Positions 15,039 through 21,842 of a stretch of DNA of 21,842 nt are shown here, piece by piece. The position numbers and the translations under genes are program-made. Origin of the DNA: an uncultured Porphyromonadaceae bacterium (GTDB lineage: Bacteria > Bacteroidota > Bacteroidia > Bacteroidales > Muribaculaceae); the NCBI GenBank assembly GCA_900551515.1, contig URWH01000006.1:1-21842 (forward strand), read 5' to 3'. The stretch's first letter is position 1. Each line of letters starts with the position of its first letter. Below the pieces are notes generated by a model. That model ran no database searches, was not told the DNA's origin, and worked only from the letters and a program-made list of their open reading frames with translations.

Positions 15039-16367
15039 CTATCTGCATGAATGAACCGGAGGGATGCGTCGTCCGGTATAACGCACTGATATGCAACTTT
15101 TATCCTCTGGTGTGACGGGATAAAGAGCCGAACGGCGAATGCCCGGAATCCACAGAATGTCAGCACTTTTCATCAGCAAAGGGATGCGTTTTTTGTCAGT
15201 GACGGATATTTTGGAATTGGAAAAGATGTCGCTCAGTTTTTTTGTAGCCTTCATCCCGAACGGTTGCATCCGGTCGCCGGTCTGCCATGTGCGGGTTGAC
15301 AACGGCGCGCCATCTACGACGGCAAGATCGAAATAGGCAGTGCAGGGGTCGGCGTAATCCATCTCTGCGGTGGATATCTGTTTCACTTCAAAACAGTCGT
15401 CGAAGTCGTCAGGCAATGAACCGCCAGATTCTTCGAATATCAGGATTCCACGATCGATAGTCCATGCATTTTCGCCGGAAAAGAATCGCGCCCCCGATGA
15501 TGATGCTGAAGCTATGATATTATCGGCCTGGGTACGTGTCAGCCCTTCGTTTCTGAACCATTCAAAAATAAGCAGTGCCGGCAGCGGCTCCTTAGTGATC
15601 AGAGCCTGCAGGTCAATGAGATTTTCATGAATGTAGACGTGGCGCTTTTCTTCGATAGCCTGGCGGTAGAAAGCTTCATTCTCACGCAGTTTGTCGAGTG
15701 TCGAAGTCATGCCGGCTGCTGCATCCGGAAATGTTTCATCGATAACAGGCCTCAGGATATTGCGGATGCGGTTGCGGTTGAAATCGCATAAGAGATTAGA
15801 GCTGTCGGTGATATAGCCTAAGTTGGCACGCTCAAGATAACTTTCAATTTCGCGGCGAGTGATGTTCAGCATCGGGCGAACGATATGTCGGTCATTGCAG
15901 AAAATCATGCCCCGGGCACCGACGATGCCTGTACCGCGCATGATGTTGAGAAGCATTGTTTCGATATTGTCGTCGGCATTGTGTCCTACGGCAATAGCCT
16001 GAGCGCTAATATTTTCAAAAAGAGATTCGAACCATCGGTAACGAATTTCGCGGCAAGCCATCTCGACTGACACGCCCTTGTTGGCTTCTCTGTAGGCCGC
16101 CACATCACAATGCTGAATGAGACACTCAACACCAAGCCGGCAGCATATCTCGGCGACATGGCGTTCGTCGCGATCGCTTTCCTCGCCGCGCAGATGATAG
16201 TTGCAGTGAGCGGCGATGCAGTTATAGCCAAGAGCCGTGAGGGCATGCAACAATGCTACTGAATCGGCTCCGCCGCTGAGCGCCACCACCACTGGTCGGT
16301 CGCTGGCGTCGAGCAACCGGTGGCGGCTGATGTTTGCCGCTACGGCGGTCAGGAATGTATCATTCAT
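15039..16367 (-). CDS. tilS: tRNA(Ile)-lysidine synthase
   Basis: It attaches lysine to C34 of the CAU-anticodon tRNA(Ile), so that the tRNA reads AUA, and is essential in most bacteria. The 442-residue product has the N-type ATP-pyrophosphatase PP-loop SGGADS (31-36), then HCNYHLRGEESDRDE (family HxNHxLR-like motif), VGHNADDNIETMLLNIMRGTG (the HxxDDxxET signature) and a C-terminal domain with RTWQTGDRMQPFGMKATKKL SDIF-type sequence typical of TilS. The ATG at 16367 was chosen because the family motif order begins there; the frame is open further upstream but would cover the end of nth. It overlaps nth by eight bases, so it belongs to the same transcript. Confidence 0.94.
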   Translation of the reverse strand: MNDTFLTAVAANISRHRLLDASDRPVVVALSGGADSVALLHALTALGYNCIAAHCNYHLRGEESDRDERHVAEICCRLGVECLIQHCDVAAYREANKGVSVEMACREIRYRWFESLFENISAQAIAVGHNADDNIETMLLNIMRGTGIVGARGMIFCNDRHIVRPMLNITRREIESYLERANLGYITDSSNLLCDFNRNRIRNILRPVIDETFPDAAAGMTSTLDKLRENEAFYRQAIEEKRHVYIHENLIDLQALITKEPLPALLIFEWFRNEGLTRTQADNIIASASSSGARFFSGENAWTIDRGILIFEESGGSLPDDFDDCFEVKQISTAEMDYADPCTAYFDLAVVDGAPLSTRTWQTGDRMQPFGMKATKKLSDIFSNSKISVTDKKRIPLLMKSADILWIPGIRRSALYPVTPEDKSCISVRYTGRRIPPVHSCR

Positions 16368-17007
16368 TGGCTTTCGATTTGATGTAATAGCGGCATACGG
16401 CGGTAAGTCCGCACTTATTGCAATCCGGGCGCCGGGCCTTGCACACATATCGTCCGTGAAGAATGAGCCAGTGGTGGGCTTTCGGGATGAGAAGTTCTGG
16501 GATGTGCTTTGTGAGTGTTTTTTCGGTCTGGAGCGGGTTCTTGCTGCCGGTGGTGAGGCCGATCCTTTCGCTGACGCGGAACACGTGAGTGTCTACGGCC
16601 ATCGCGGCTTTGCCGAAAATCACAGAGAGAATCACATTGGCCGTTTTGCGTCCCACGCCCGGCAGCGTCAAAAGATCGTCGATCTCCGACGGGACAACAC
16701 CGCCGAAACGTTCGACGAGAGTCTGAGCCATTCCCGAGAGATTGCGTGCCTTGTTGTTGGGATAAGAGACGCTGCGGATGAAAGAGAAGATATCATCGGT
16801 CGTAGCCCGTGCGAGATCTGCGGCTGTGGGATAGGCTTCAAACAGGGGCGGGGTGACGATGTTCACTCGTTTGTCGGTGCACTGGGCGGAAAGGATGACA
16901 GCGACAAGCAACTGATAGGGATTTTCGTAGTGCAGCTCTGTTTCAGCGATAGGCATAGCCTGCTGAAACCATTCGATCACTTTTCCATAACGTTCGGCAA
17001 TTCTCAT
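16360..17007 (-). CDS. nth: Endonuclease III (DNA glycosylase/AP lyase)
   Basis: A base-excision-repair enzyme that removes oxidised pyrimidines and nicks the abasic site. The 215-residue product contains the helix-hairpin-helix LPGVGRKTANV (115-125) with catalytic Lys 121, the catalytic Asp 139 in VDTHVFRV, and a C-terminal [4Fe-4S] loop with the canonical spacing C-x6-C-x2-C-x5-C (C189, C196, C199, C205). All essential residues are present and the length is typical. The gene starts 24 bases after crcB and overlaps tilS at its 3' end, so it is in the middle of the pheS-crcB-nth-tilS run. Confidence 0.96.
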   Translation of the reverse strand: MRIAERYGKVIEWFQQAMPIAETELHYENPYQLLVAVILSAQCTDKRVNIVTPPLFEAYPTAADLARATTDDIFSFIRSVSYPNNKARNLSGMAQTLVERFGGVVPSEIDDLLTLPGVGRKTANVILSVIFGKAAMAVDTHVFRVSERIGLTTGSKNPLQTEKTLTKHIPELLIPKAHHWLILHGRYVCKARRPDCNKCGLTAVCRYYIKSKANE

Positions 17008-17031
17008 GATTAAAATAATGAATGCAGGGGG

Positions 17032-17412
17032 TCAGTTGATTATTCGGTCGGTGGCGTAGAGTCCTGCAGCGCATGCGGCGATGCCGCCGACAACGCTGAG
17101 CAGTACGTAGGCGACGGCCTCTGCAACGTTTCCGCTCCGTATCATCAGCACGGGGTGTAGCGAAAAGGCTGAGAAGGTGGTGAAGCCGCCGAGCAGACCG
17201 GTGACGAGTGTCCGGTAAACGAGGCCTGACGTGGCATTGGCCTTGTCCATCAACGACCACAGGATGCCTATCAAAAGGCATCCTGTGATATTGATAAATA
17301 GTGTGTTGTAAGTCTTATCGGGAAGGATAGTGATCTGATCGGCTCCATAACGGCCCACGCAGCCAACAGCACCTCCGATGGCAACAAGAGCTAATTCCAA
17401 CAGGCCGGTCAT
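17032..17412 (-). CDS. crcB: CrcB/Fluc fluoride ion channel
   Basis: This small inner-membrane protein exports fluoride as a dual-topology dimer. The 126-residue product has four hydrophobic helices and the family landmarks GGAVGCVGRYG (13-23), a Asn-Gly helix FINITGCLLIGIL (39-51) and GLLGGFTTFSAFSLH (72-86), which carries the Na+-site and Phe-box region. No fluoride riboswitch is recognisable: the gene follows pheS by only eleven bases, so it is expressed from that operon. Single-gene Fluc is expected to be a homodimer; no second crcB is present here. Confidence 0.94.
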   Translation of the reverse strand: MTGLLELALVAIGGAVGCVGRYGADQITILPDKTYNTLFINITGCLLIGILWSLMDKANATSGLVYRTLVTGLLGGFTTFSAFSLHPVLMIRSGNVAEAVAYVLLSVVGGIAACAAGLYATDRIIN

Positions 17413-17423
17413 GATGCTGATGA

Positions 17424-18443
17424 TCAGAGAGCGCTCTGGAACTGCTCGAGGAAACGACGGTCGTTTTCAGAGAACATGCGCAGGTCTTTCACCTGATATT
17501 TCAGGTTGGTGATGCGCTCGATACCCATGCCGAGGGCGAAACCGCTGTAGATTTTCGAGTCGATGCCGCAAGCGTCAAGCACGTTGGGGTCAACCATGCC
17601 GCAGCCGAGAATCTCCACCCAGCCGGTGTGCTTGCAGAATGAGCATCCCTTTCCGCCGCAGAGGTTGCAGGAGATGTCCATTTCAGCCGAGGGTTCGGTG
17701 AAGGGGAAGTAGCTCGGACGCAGACGGATCTTTGTCTCAGGTCCGAACATCTCACGCGCGAAATAGAGAAGTGTCTGCTTGAGGTCGGCAAACGAAACGT
17801 TTTTGTCGACATAGAGAGCCTCTACCTGATGGAAGAAACAGTGGGCTCGGGCCGAGATGGCTTCATTGCGGTAGACACGTCCGGGGCAGATGATGCGGAT
17901 AGGCGGCTGTGTGTGCTCCATTACGCGCGACTGCACCGACGAGGTGTGGGTGCGGAGAAGCACATCGGGATTGCGCTTGATGAAGAATGTGTCCTGCATG
18001 TCGCGGGCCGGATGGTCGGCGGCGAAGTTGAGTGACGAGAACACATGCCAGTCGTCCTCGATCTCGGGGCCTTCGGCAACGGTGAAGCCGAGGCGTGAAA
18101 AAATCGAGACTATTTCATTGCGGACAATGGACAGCGGATGGCGCGAACCGAGAGGCATCACGGCCGGAGTGCGTGAGAGATCGACAGCGGCATCGTCGCT
18201 GTCGGAATCGGAGAGGCGTTCTCGCAGCGTGTTGATTTTTTCGGTGACAAGTGCCTTAAGTTCATTAAGTGCCTGACCGATAGTCTTTTTCTGATCGGCC
18301 GGTACGGTGCGGAAATCGTTGAAAAGCAACGAAATCACTCCTTTTTTACTAAGATATTTGATGCGCAGCGCGTCAACTTCGGCATCGGTCGATGCCGTGA
18401 GTGCAGCAATTTCAGCTTTAAGATTGTTGATTTTTTCAATCAT
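17424..18443 (-). CDS. pheS: Phenylalanyl-tRNA synthetase alpha subunit
   Basis: The catalytic subunit of the (alpha-beta)2 enzyme that charges tRNA(Phe). The 339-residue product starts with the coiled-coil tRNA-binding arm (MIEKINNLKAEIAALT, then KKGVISLLFNDF), followed by the class-II core: HPLSIVRNEIVSIFSRLGF, motif 2 with YRNEAISARAHCFFHQVE, and motif 3 in GFALGMGIERITNLKY. A Cys-rich insert C-NLCGGKGCSFC-K (about residues 247-258) is the kind found in many bacterial PheS proteins. The ATG at 18443 was preferred over an upstream in-frame ATG (18533), because the extension lies inside the preceding thioredoxin gene and is unlike the family. pheT is not adjacent, which is common in Bacteroidota. 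The gap to the thioredoxin gene is 43 bases. Confidence 0.95.
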   Translation of the reverse strand: MIEKINNLKAEIAALTASTDAEVDALRIKYLSKKGVISLLFNDFRTVPADQKKTIGQALNELKALVTEKINTLRERLSDSDSDDAAVDLSRTPAVMPLGSRHPLSIVRNEIVSIFSRLGFTVAEGPEIEDDWHVFSSLNFAADHPARDMQDTFFIKRNPDVLLRTHTSSVQSRVMEHTQPPIRIICPGRVYRNEAISARAHCFFHQVEALYVDKNVSFADLKQTLLYFAREMFGPETKIRLRPSYFPFTEPSAEMDISCNLCGGKGCSFCKHTGWVEILGCGMVDPNVLDACGIDSKIYSGFALGMGIERITNLKYQVKDLRMFSENDRRFLEQFQSAL

Positions 18444-18486
18444 TGACTTATCTTCTTGAAAATATGGGCGTTGATTTGCCCTGTTA

Positions 18487-19545
18487 TCATTCGTTTGCTT
18501 TGTTGAATTCCGACATGGCCTGCTCGACATCACGTACGAGATCCTCGTCCTGCTGATCGCGGCTTACGATCGTGCCGTCGGGAGCTATAAGGATAATGCA
18601 GGGGATGCCGGAAATGCCGTAGAGATCGGTGGGGATTGTCTGCGCATTGACGATGACATCCCAGGGAATCTGGTGATCTTCAATGGCTTTTTGCGTGTTC
18701 TGCGGTTCGTCCCAGACAGCTACGCCGAGGAAATTAAGGCCCTTGCCGTTGTATTTCTCATAGAGCTTCTTGATCACACTGATCTCGCGGATGCAGGGTC
18801 CGCACCAGCTGGCCCAGAAATCGACGAGCGTATAGTGGTCATTGCCGAGGAAATCGCTGAGCTTCTGTGTCTTGCCATCGTTTGTAATGGCAAAGTCTTT
18901 ATATTTATGACCTACCGATGTTTCGTCCTTGACAACAAGGTGCTGACGGATGCTTTTGACACGCTGTGAATCCTTAAACTTGGGATATTTTGCCAGGGCT
19001 GCGTCGAGTTCGGCGAGATCGTAGTTCTGTGCGTTTGAGATGAAGAGCAGATAGCCGAGAGCGTTGTCGATATTGGCCGTCATCGTAGAGTCCAATATTG
19101 CGTCGTAGCGTTTGCTGAGGATCTCGGCGCGTTCGGCCGATGTGGAATCCTGGGGGAGGGCGCGGAATTCAGTCACGATGGCGCCGAGTTTGTTCTGCAT
19201 CTCTTCAAGAGAGCTGTTGAGACTGCCGTTGCTTTCAAACTTGCGTTCGGCAGGAGTGACATTGATCTTAGCAGGCTCGATGAAGATATCGCCAATGCGC
19301 TGACCTTCGACAAGAAGACGTGCATAATATGGCGTGGTGACACTTTTATTAAACTTTGCGACACCGTTGTCGACAAGCGCGCTGTCGACTTTCGCACCGC
19401 TGTCGTAGTCGGTAAGATAGACATATATGCCGTCGTCGTCCGGTGAAAGATTGACGGATAAAGTGCAATTTGCGGGTTGGGTGGCATTGGCGCATGATGC
19501 TGCAGCAAGCGCCATGATAGATCCGAAAAATAAGGTGTTATTCAT
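18487..19545 (-). CDS. Thioredoxin-fold (TlpA/ResA-like) lipoprotein
   Basis: An exported redox protein. The N-terminus is a signal peptide with a lipobox-like AASC (Cys 18). Residues about 25-110 look like the DUF4369 beta-rich domain common in Bacteroidota; a helical linker follows, and the C-terminal AhpC/TSA-thioredoxin domain begins near VGHKYKDFAI. The active site is WCGPC (about residues 244-248) in VDFWASWCGPCIREI, and the cis-Pro loop is ISGIPCIILIAPDG, where an unusual Cys follows the cis-Pro. At 352 residues the size fits the family. It could reduce or isomerise periplasmic disulfides, or assist cytochrome c maturation; the specific partner is unknown. It heads the run of five closely spaced minus-strand genes and is divergent from the acyl-CoA synthetase. 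Confidence 0.9.
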   Translation of the reverse strand: MNNTLFFGSIMALAAASCANATQPANCTLSVNLSPDDDGIYVYLTDYDSGAKVDSALVDNGVAKFNKSVTTPYYARLLVEGQRIGDIFIEPAKINVTPAERKFESNGSLNSSLEEMQNKLGAIVTEFRALPQDSTSAERAEILSKRYDAILDSTMTANIDNALGYLLFISNAQNYDLAELDAALAKYPKFKDSQRVKSIRQHLVVKDETSVGHKYKDFAITNDGKTQKLSDFLGNDHYTLVDFWASWCGPCIREISVIKKLYEKYNGKGLNFLGVAVWDEPQNTQKAIEDHQIPWDVIVNAQTIPTDLYGISGIPCIILIAPDGTIVSRDQQDEDLVRDVEQAMSEFNKANE

Positions 19546-19579
19546 TTTTGGTTAATGGTTTGATTCATGAATCCGGATG

Positions 19580-19587
19580 CAAATTTA
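19580..19587 (-). promoter_or_regulatory. -7 box of the thioredoxin-pheS operon promoter
   Basis: TAAATTTG on the minus strand matches TAnnTTTG and predicts a leader of about 28 bases before the ATG at 19545. No TTTG is present at the usual -33 distance. Confidence 0.45.
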
Positions 19588-19652
19588 CTCACTTCTTTTT
19601 GAAAATCGTGTGTTTTTGCCCACGAAATAATGTAGGGTTGACGATTATTCAT

Positions 19653-19660
19653 TAATTTTG
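19653..19660 (+). promoter_or_regulatory. -7 box of the acyl-CoA synthetase promoter
   Basis: TAATTTTG matches TAnnTTTG and predicts a start about 27 bases before the ATG at 19693. The -33 box is not evident. It is divergent from the promoter at 19580-19587, with about 65 bases between the two boxes. Confidence 0.45.
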
Positions 19661-19692
19661 TCGGGTGAAAATAAAAAAATCCGGCATTCATT

Positions 19693-21357
19693 ATGGATAA
19701 TAAAGCTACCTTAAACGAATACATCCTCCAGTCAATCACATCGAATTGGGAACTCCCCGCGCTGACAGATTTCGAAGGCGTTTCATATAATTATAAAGAC
19801 GTGGCCCGTAAAATCACGAAGCTGCACATAATCTTTGAACGCTGCGGACTGAAGCCGGGCGACAAGATTGCCATCTGCGGGCGTAATTCGGCCCAGTGGT
19901 CGGTAGCTTTTCTGGGAGCCCTGACTTACGGAGCGGTTGCCGTGCCTATCCTCAATGAGTTTAAACCGGACACGATTCATCATTTGGTCAATCACAGTGA
20001 GTCGAAGTTGCTTTTCACGGATAACAGTATATGGGAGAACCTCGACTCGGATTCGATGGCTGATCTTATAGGCGCCTTCAACCTCCACAACTTCTCCCTG
20101 TTTATCTCACGCGATGAAATGCTTACTGATGCACGCAACAGACTCAATGAGCTGTTCGGCAAGAAATTTCCCGAGCGTTTTACGTCGGCTGATTTTAAAG
20201 TTGTCGTGCCGACAGATCCGGATGAAGTGATGATGATTAACTACACGTCGGGATCCACCGGCTTTTCCAAAGGCGTAATGCTCACCTGCCGCAATCTGTG
20301 GTCGAACGTGCAGTTCACTATCGACGGAATCAAGTTTCTGGTTCCGGGCGATAACATAGTGAGCATGCTTCCACTTGCCCATATGTATGGTCTTGTGGTC
20401 GAACTGCTGCATCCGTTTGTCAAGGGTTGCCACATCCATTTCCTCACACGCATGCCTTCGCCGCGTGTGATCATGGATGCTTTTGCCCGCGTAAGGCCAA
20501 AGCTCATTGTGTCAGTGCCTCTTATTATTGAAAAGATCATCAAGACAAAGGTGTTCCCGCTTCTCGATAAGCCGTTGATGAAGATATTGATGCATGTGCC
20601 GTTCGTTGACGACCGTCTTCTTTCACGAATCAAGCAGCAGCTGACGGCTACGTTCGGCGGCAATCTTCAGGAGATGATCATTGGCGGCGCCGCTCTGAAT
20701 AAGGATGTCGCAGTGTTCTTGCGTAAGATCGATTTCCCGTTCACCGTAGGTTATGGCATGACGGAATGTGCTCCGCTTATTTCTTATGCTCCCTGGCAGG
20801 AAGCCCGCAAGAATTCATGCGGACGTATTGTCGACCGCATGATCGGCCGTGTCGAGAATCCGGATCCCGAAACAAAAGCCGGCGTGATCTGGGTGAAAGG
20901 CGACAATGTGATGAAGGGCTATTTCAAGAATCCCGAGGCTACAGCCGCTTGCATGGACAACAACGGATGGCTTTGCACCGGTGATATCGGCGTGATCGAC
21001 GCCGACAATTTCATCTACCTCCGCGGCCGTGATAAAAATATGATTCTCGGACCTTCGGGACAGAATATCTATCCCGAGGAAATCGAGCAGATCCTCAACA
21101 ACTTGCCTTACGTGAGTGAATCGATCGTGATATCCGACGGCGGCAAGCTCGTAGCTCTCATATATCCTGATTATGATCTCGCAGGCAAGGAGGGCATGAG
21201 CGTTTCCGACATTGATGCCGTAATGGCTGAGAATATCGAGGTGCTGAATAAAGAAGTGCCGGCCTATTCAAAAGTGACCCGGCACAAACTCATGAGCGAA
21301 GAATTTGAAAAAACGCCCAAGCGCTCAATCAAACGCTATCTTTACAAACTGGACTGA
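19693..21357 (+). CDS. AMP-forming acyl-CoA synthetase (long-chain fatty acid-CoA ligase type)
   Basis: An ANL-superfamily enzyme that activates a carboxylic acid, most likely a long-chain fatty acid, to an acyl-adenylate and then an acyl-CoA; cytosolic or membrane-associated. The 554-residue product has the phosphate-binding loop YTSGSTGFSKGVML (184-197), the motif GYGMTECAPLISY (about 353-365), the ribose-binding Asp region GWLCTGDIGVIDADNFIYL, the hinge RGRDKNMI, and a C-terminal catalytic Lys in KTPKRSIKRYLY. The N-terminal domain begins with a normal LTDFEGVSYNYKDVARK fold. Substrate chain length cannot be read from sequence. The ATG at 19693 fits the family start and follows the -7 box by about 33 bases. 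A 6-bp hairpin (TCAGGC/GCCTGA, 21358-21376) follows the stop but lacks a good T-run. Confidence 0.93.
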   Translation: MDNKATLNEYILQSITSNWELPALTDFEGVSYNYKDVARKITKLHIIFERCGLKPGDKIAICGRNSAQWSVAFLGALTYGAVAVPILNEFKPDTIHHLVNHSESKLLFTDNSIWENLDSDSMADLIGAFNLHNFSLFISRDEMLTDARNRLNELFGKKFPERFTSADFKVVVPTDPDEVMMINYTSGSTGFSKGVMLTCRNLWSNVQFTIDGIKFLVPGDNIVSMLPLAHMYGLVVELLHPFVKGCHIHFLTRMPSPRVIMDAFARVRPKLIVSVPLIIEKIIKTKVFPLLDKPLMKILMHVPFVDDRLLSRIKQQLTATFGGNLQEMIIGGAALNKDVAVFLRKIDFPFTVGYGMTECAPLISYAPWQEARKNSCGRIVDRMIGRVENPDPETKAGVIWVKGDNVMKGYFKNPEATAACMDNNGWLCTGDIGVIDADNFIYLRGRDKNMILGPSGQNIYPEEIEQILNNLPYVSESIVISDGGKLVALIYPDYDLAGKEGMSVSDIDAVMAENIEVLNKEVPAYSKVTRHKLMSEEFEKTPKRSIKRYLYKLD

Positions 21358-21413
21358 TCAGGCCGTACAAGCCTGACTGATCCGGTTCTTTGCGGAAAGA
21401 GGCAGATGTGTCG

Positions 21414-21570
21414 TCAGAACACATAGCCTATTGAAACATTGAACCAGCCCCCGCTGTATTGTTTCATCAGAAGGAATTTGCTTTCAAACGCCAGACGGAG
21501 TGTGGGCGTGGCGAAATATTCGATGCCCGCGCCGAAATTGAGGCCGAAACGGCTTGTGCGCTGCGATGAG
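21414..21570 (-). CDS. Outer-membrane beta-barrel protein, C-terminal fragment
   Basis: The last ~50 residues of an outer-membrane beta-barrel protein, reading toward lower coordinates and ending SIGYVF. Alternating hydrophobic strands are visible (RFGLNFGAGIEYF, LRLAFESKFLLMK, WFNVSIGYVF), and the C-terminal Phe is the usual assembly signal for barrel proteins. The nearest in-frame ATG lies at 21626, but the sequence from about 21570-21600 on appears to belong to a different genome, so the true N-terminus is missing from this window and not merely short. Porin-family or OmpA-like barrel proteins of Bacteroidota fit best. The upper boundary is approximate. Confidence 0.65.
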
Positions 21571-21572
21571 TC

Positions 21573-21647
21573 ATCATTGTTTTCATCCAGTTCTTCAACG
21601 GGCTGGTGTCGGAGCGGGTGCTGCACTACAAGCCGGGCGGCCAGTAA
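21573..21647 (+). CDS. C-terminal fragment of an unidentified membrane protein (foreign segment)
   Basis: This plus-strand frame reads IIVFIQFFNGLVSERVLHYK and ends in GGQ and TAA. A hydrophobic stretch followed by a short polar tail looks like the end of a transporter or permease. It overlaps the upstream part of the minus-strand barrel-protein frame, and I think only one of the two is real in any given part: barrel protein up to about 21570-21600, this gene after. The gene converges on the PTS fragment, with a bidirectional terminator between them. I do not recognise the protein. Confidence 0.35.
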   Translation: MIVFIQFFNGLVSERVLHYKPGGQ

Positions 21648-21659
21648 GATCGGGAAATC

Positions 21660-21698
21660 AAAAAGGCGTGCACCTCCAAACGGAAGTGCACGCCTTTT
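21660..21698. terminator. Bidirectional Rho-independent terminator
   Basis: AAAAAGGCGTGCAC (21660-21673) and GTGCACGCCTTTT (21686-21698) form a 13-bp perfect stem with a 12-base loop. It carries Ts at both ends depending on strand (TTTTT on the minus strand), and lies 12 bases after the stop of the minus-strand PTS gene and after the TAA at 21645-21647 on the plus strand. The structure is strong and of Firmicutes style, unlike anything else in the window. Confidence 0.85.
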
Positions 21699-21710
21699 GC
21701 TGTGCAGAAA

Positions 21711-21842
21711 TCAGAACTTGAACAGCGGGGTGCCGGCCAGGATGTCGCCCTCTGCCAGCATCTTCAGCTCGCCCAGATCGTCGCCGTTGGTCACGATGAT
21801 GGCGGTAGCGGTGGGATGGCCTGCGGCGCGGATGGCGTCCAG
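21711..21842 (-). CDS. PTS glucose-type IIA domain, C-terminal fragment
   Basis: The 43 residues at the window edge read LDAIRAAGHPTATAIIVTNG, then DDLGELKMLAEGDILAGTPLFKF and stop. This matches the C-terminus of PTS EIIA of the glucose/sucrose family, where a conserved Leu-Asp-x-Ile-x-Ala-Ala-Gly precedes the IVTN motif and a KAGDPLL-like end; here it is ILAGTPLF. The phospho-accepting His lies upstream, outside the window. The IIA domain would relay phosphate from HPr to a sugar permease. Such PTS proteins are common in Firmicutes and rare or absent in Bacteroidales, so the fragment is probably from a different organism. The gene runs off the right edge. Confidence 0.75.
   Translation of the reverse strand: MDAIRAAGHPTATAIIVTNGDDLGELKMLAEGDILAGTPLFKF

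Noticed and set aside
17413..17423. Possible fluoride riboswitch before crcB
   Set aside because: Only 11 bases separate crcB from pheS, so there is no room for the riboswitch, and none of its conserved blocks appears in the end of pheS.
21358..21376. Hairpin TCAGGC/GCCTGA after the acyl-CoA synthetase as a terminator
   Set aside because: The stem is only six base pairs and is followed by CTGATCCGG with no T-run; it is too weak to list as a terminator.

Overview
The window is mostly one stretch of a Bacteroidales chromosome, plus a short foreign-looking tail. The evidence for Bacteroidota is the promoter style (TAnnTTTG -7 boxes, in two cases with a TTTG or near-TTTG -33 box), AT-rich leaders without strong Shine-Dalgarno sequences, a DUF3108 protein, a DUF4369/TlpA-like thioredoxin lipoprotein and a CusCBA-type efflux operon. 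The fairly GC-rich coding sequence would suit a Muribaculaceae-like lineage, but that placement is inference.

Plus-strand left arm (1-4584): RNase P RNA (5' end cut by the window), the ribosome-assembly GTPase EngB, a 58-residue hypothetical protein, a perfect 13-bp inverted repeat, a well-formed promoter, a long RelA/SpoT (RSH) enzyme whose hydrolase HD pair is missing, and a lipoprotein overlapping its 3' end.

A complete IS5-family element (4630-5752) follows. It has 33-bp perfect terminal inverted repeats and a TTA target duplication, and each end carries a long subterminal stem-loop. Its target was the stop codon of the adjacent efflux gene; the duplication kept that codon intact.

Minus-strand arm (5753-19545), in transcription order from high to low coordinates: thioredoxin lipoprotein, pheS, crcB, nth and tilS, tightly packed; then tdk, a DUF3108 protein and a 5'-nucleotidase, with overlapping ends; then a metal-efflux operon made of a His/Cys-rich small protein, a CusB-like adaptor, a CusA/CzcA-like RND pump and a CusC-like outer-membrane channel. 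Two housekeeping groups (translation/repair and nucleotide salvage) therefore lie upstream of a metal-resistance operon that has no regulator of its own here.

Right end: an AMP-forming acyl-CoA synthetase on the plus strand, divergent from the thioredoxin gene, then the C-terminal end of an outer-membrane beta-barrel protein. Somewhere near 21570-21600 the sequence changes character. The last ~250 bases hold the end of an unidentified membrane protein, a strong bidirectional terminator and the C-terminus of a PTS glucose-type IIA domain, a system expected in Firmicutes and not in Bacteroidales. A chimeric assembly join is the simplest explanation. No CRISPR array, tRNA or phage genes were seen. 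No gene-free stretch exceeds about 300 bases outside the IS element.
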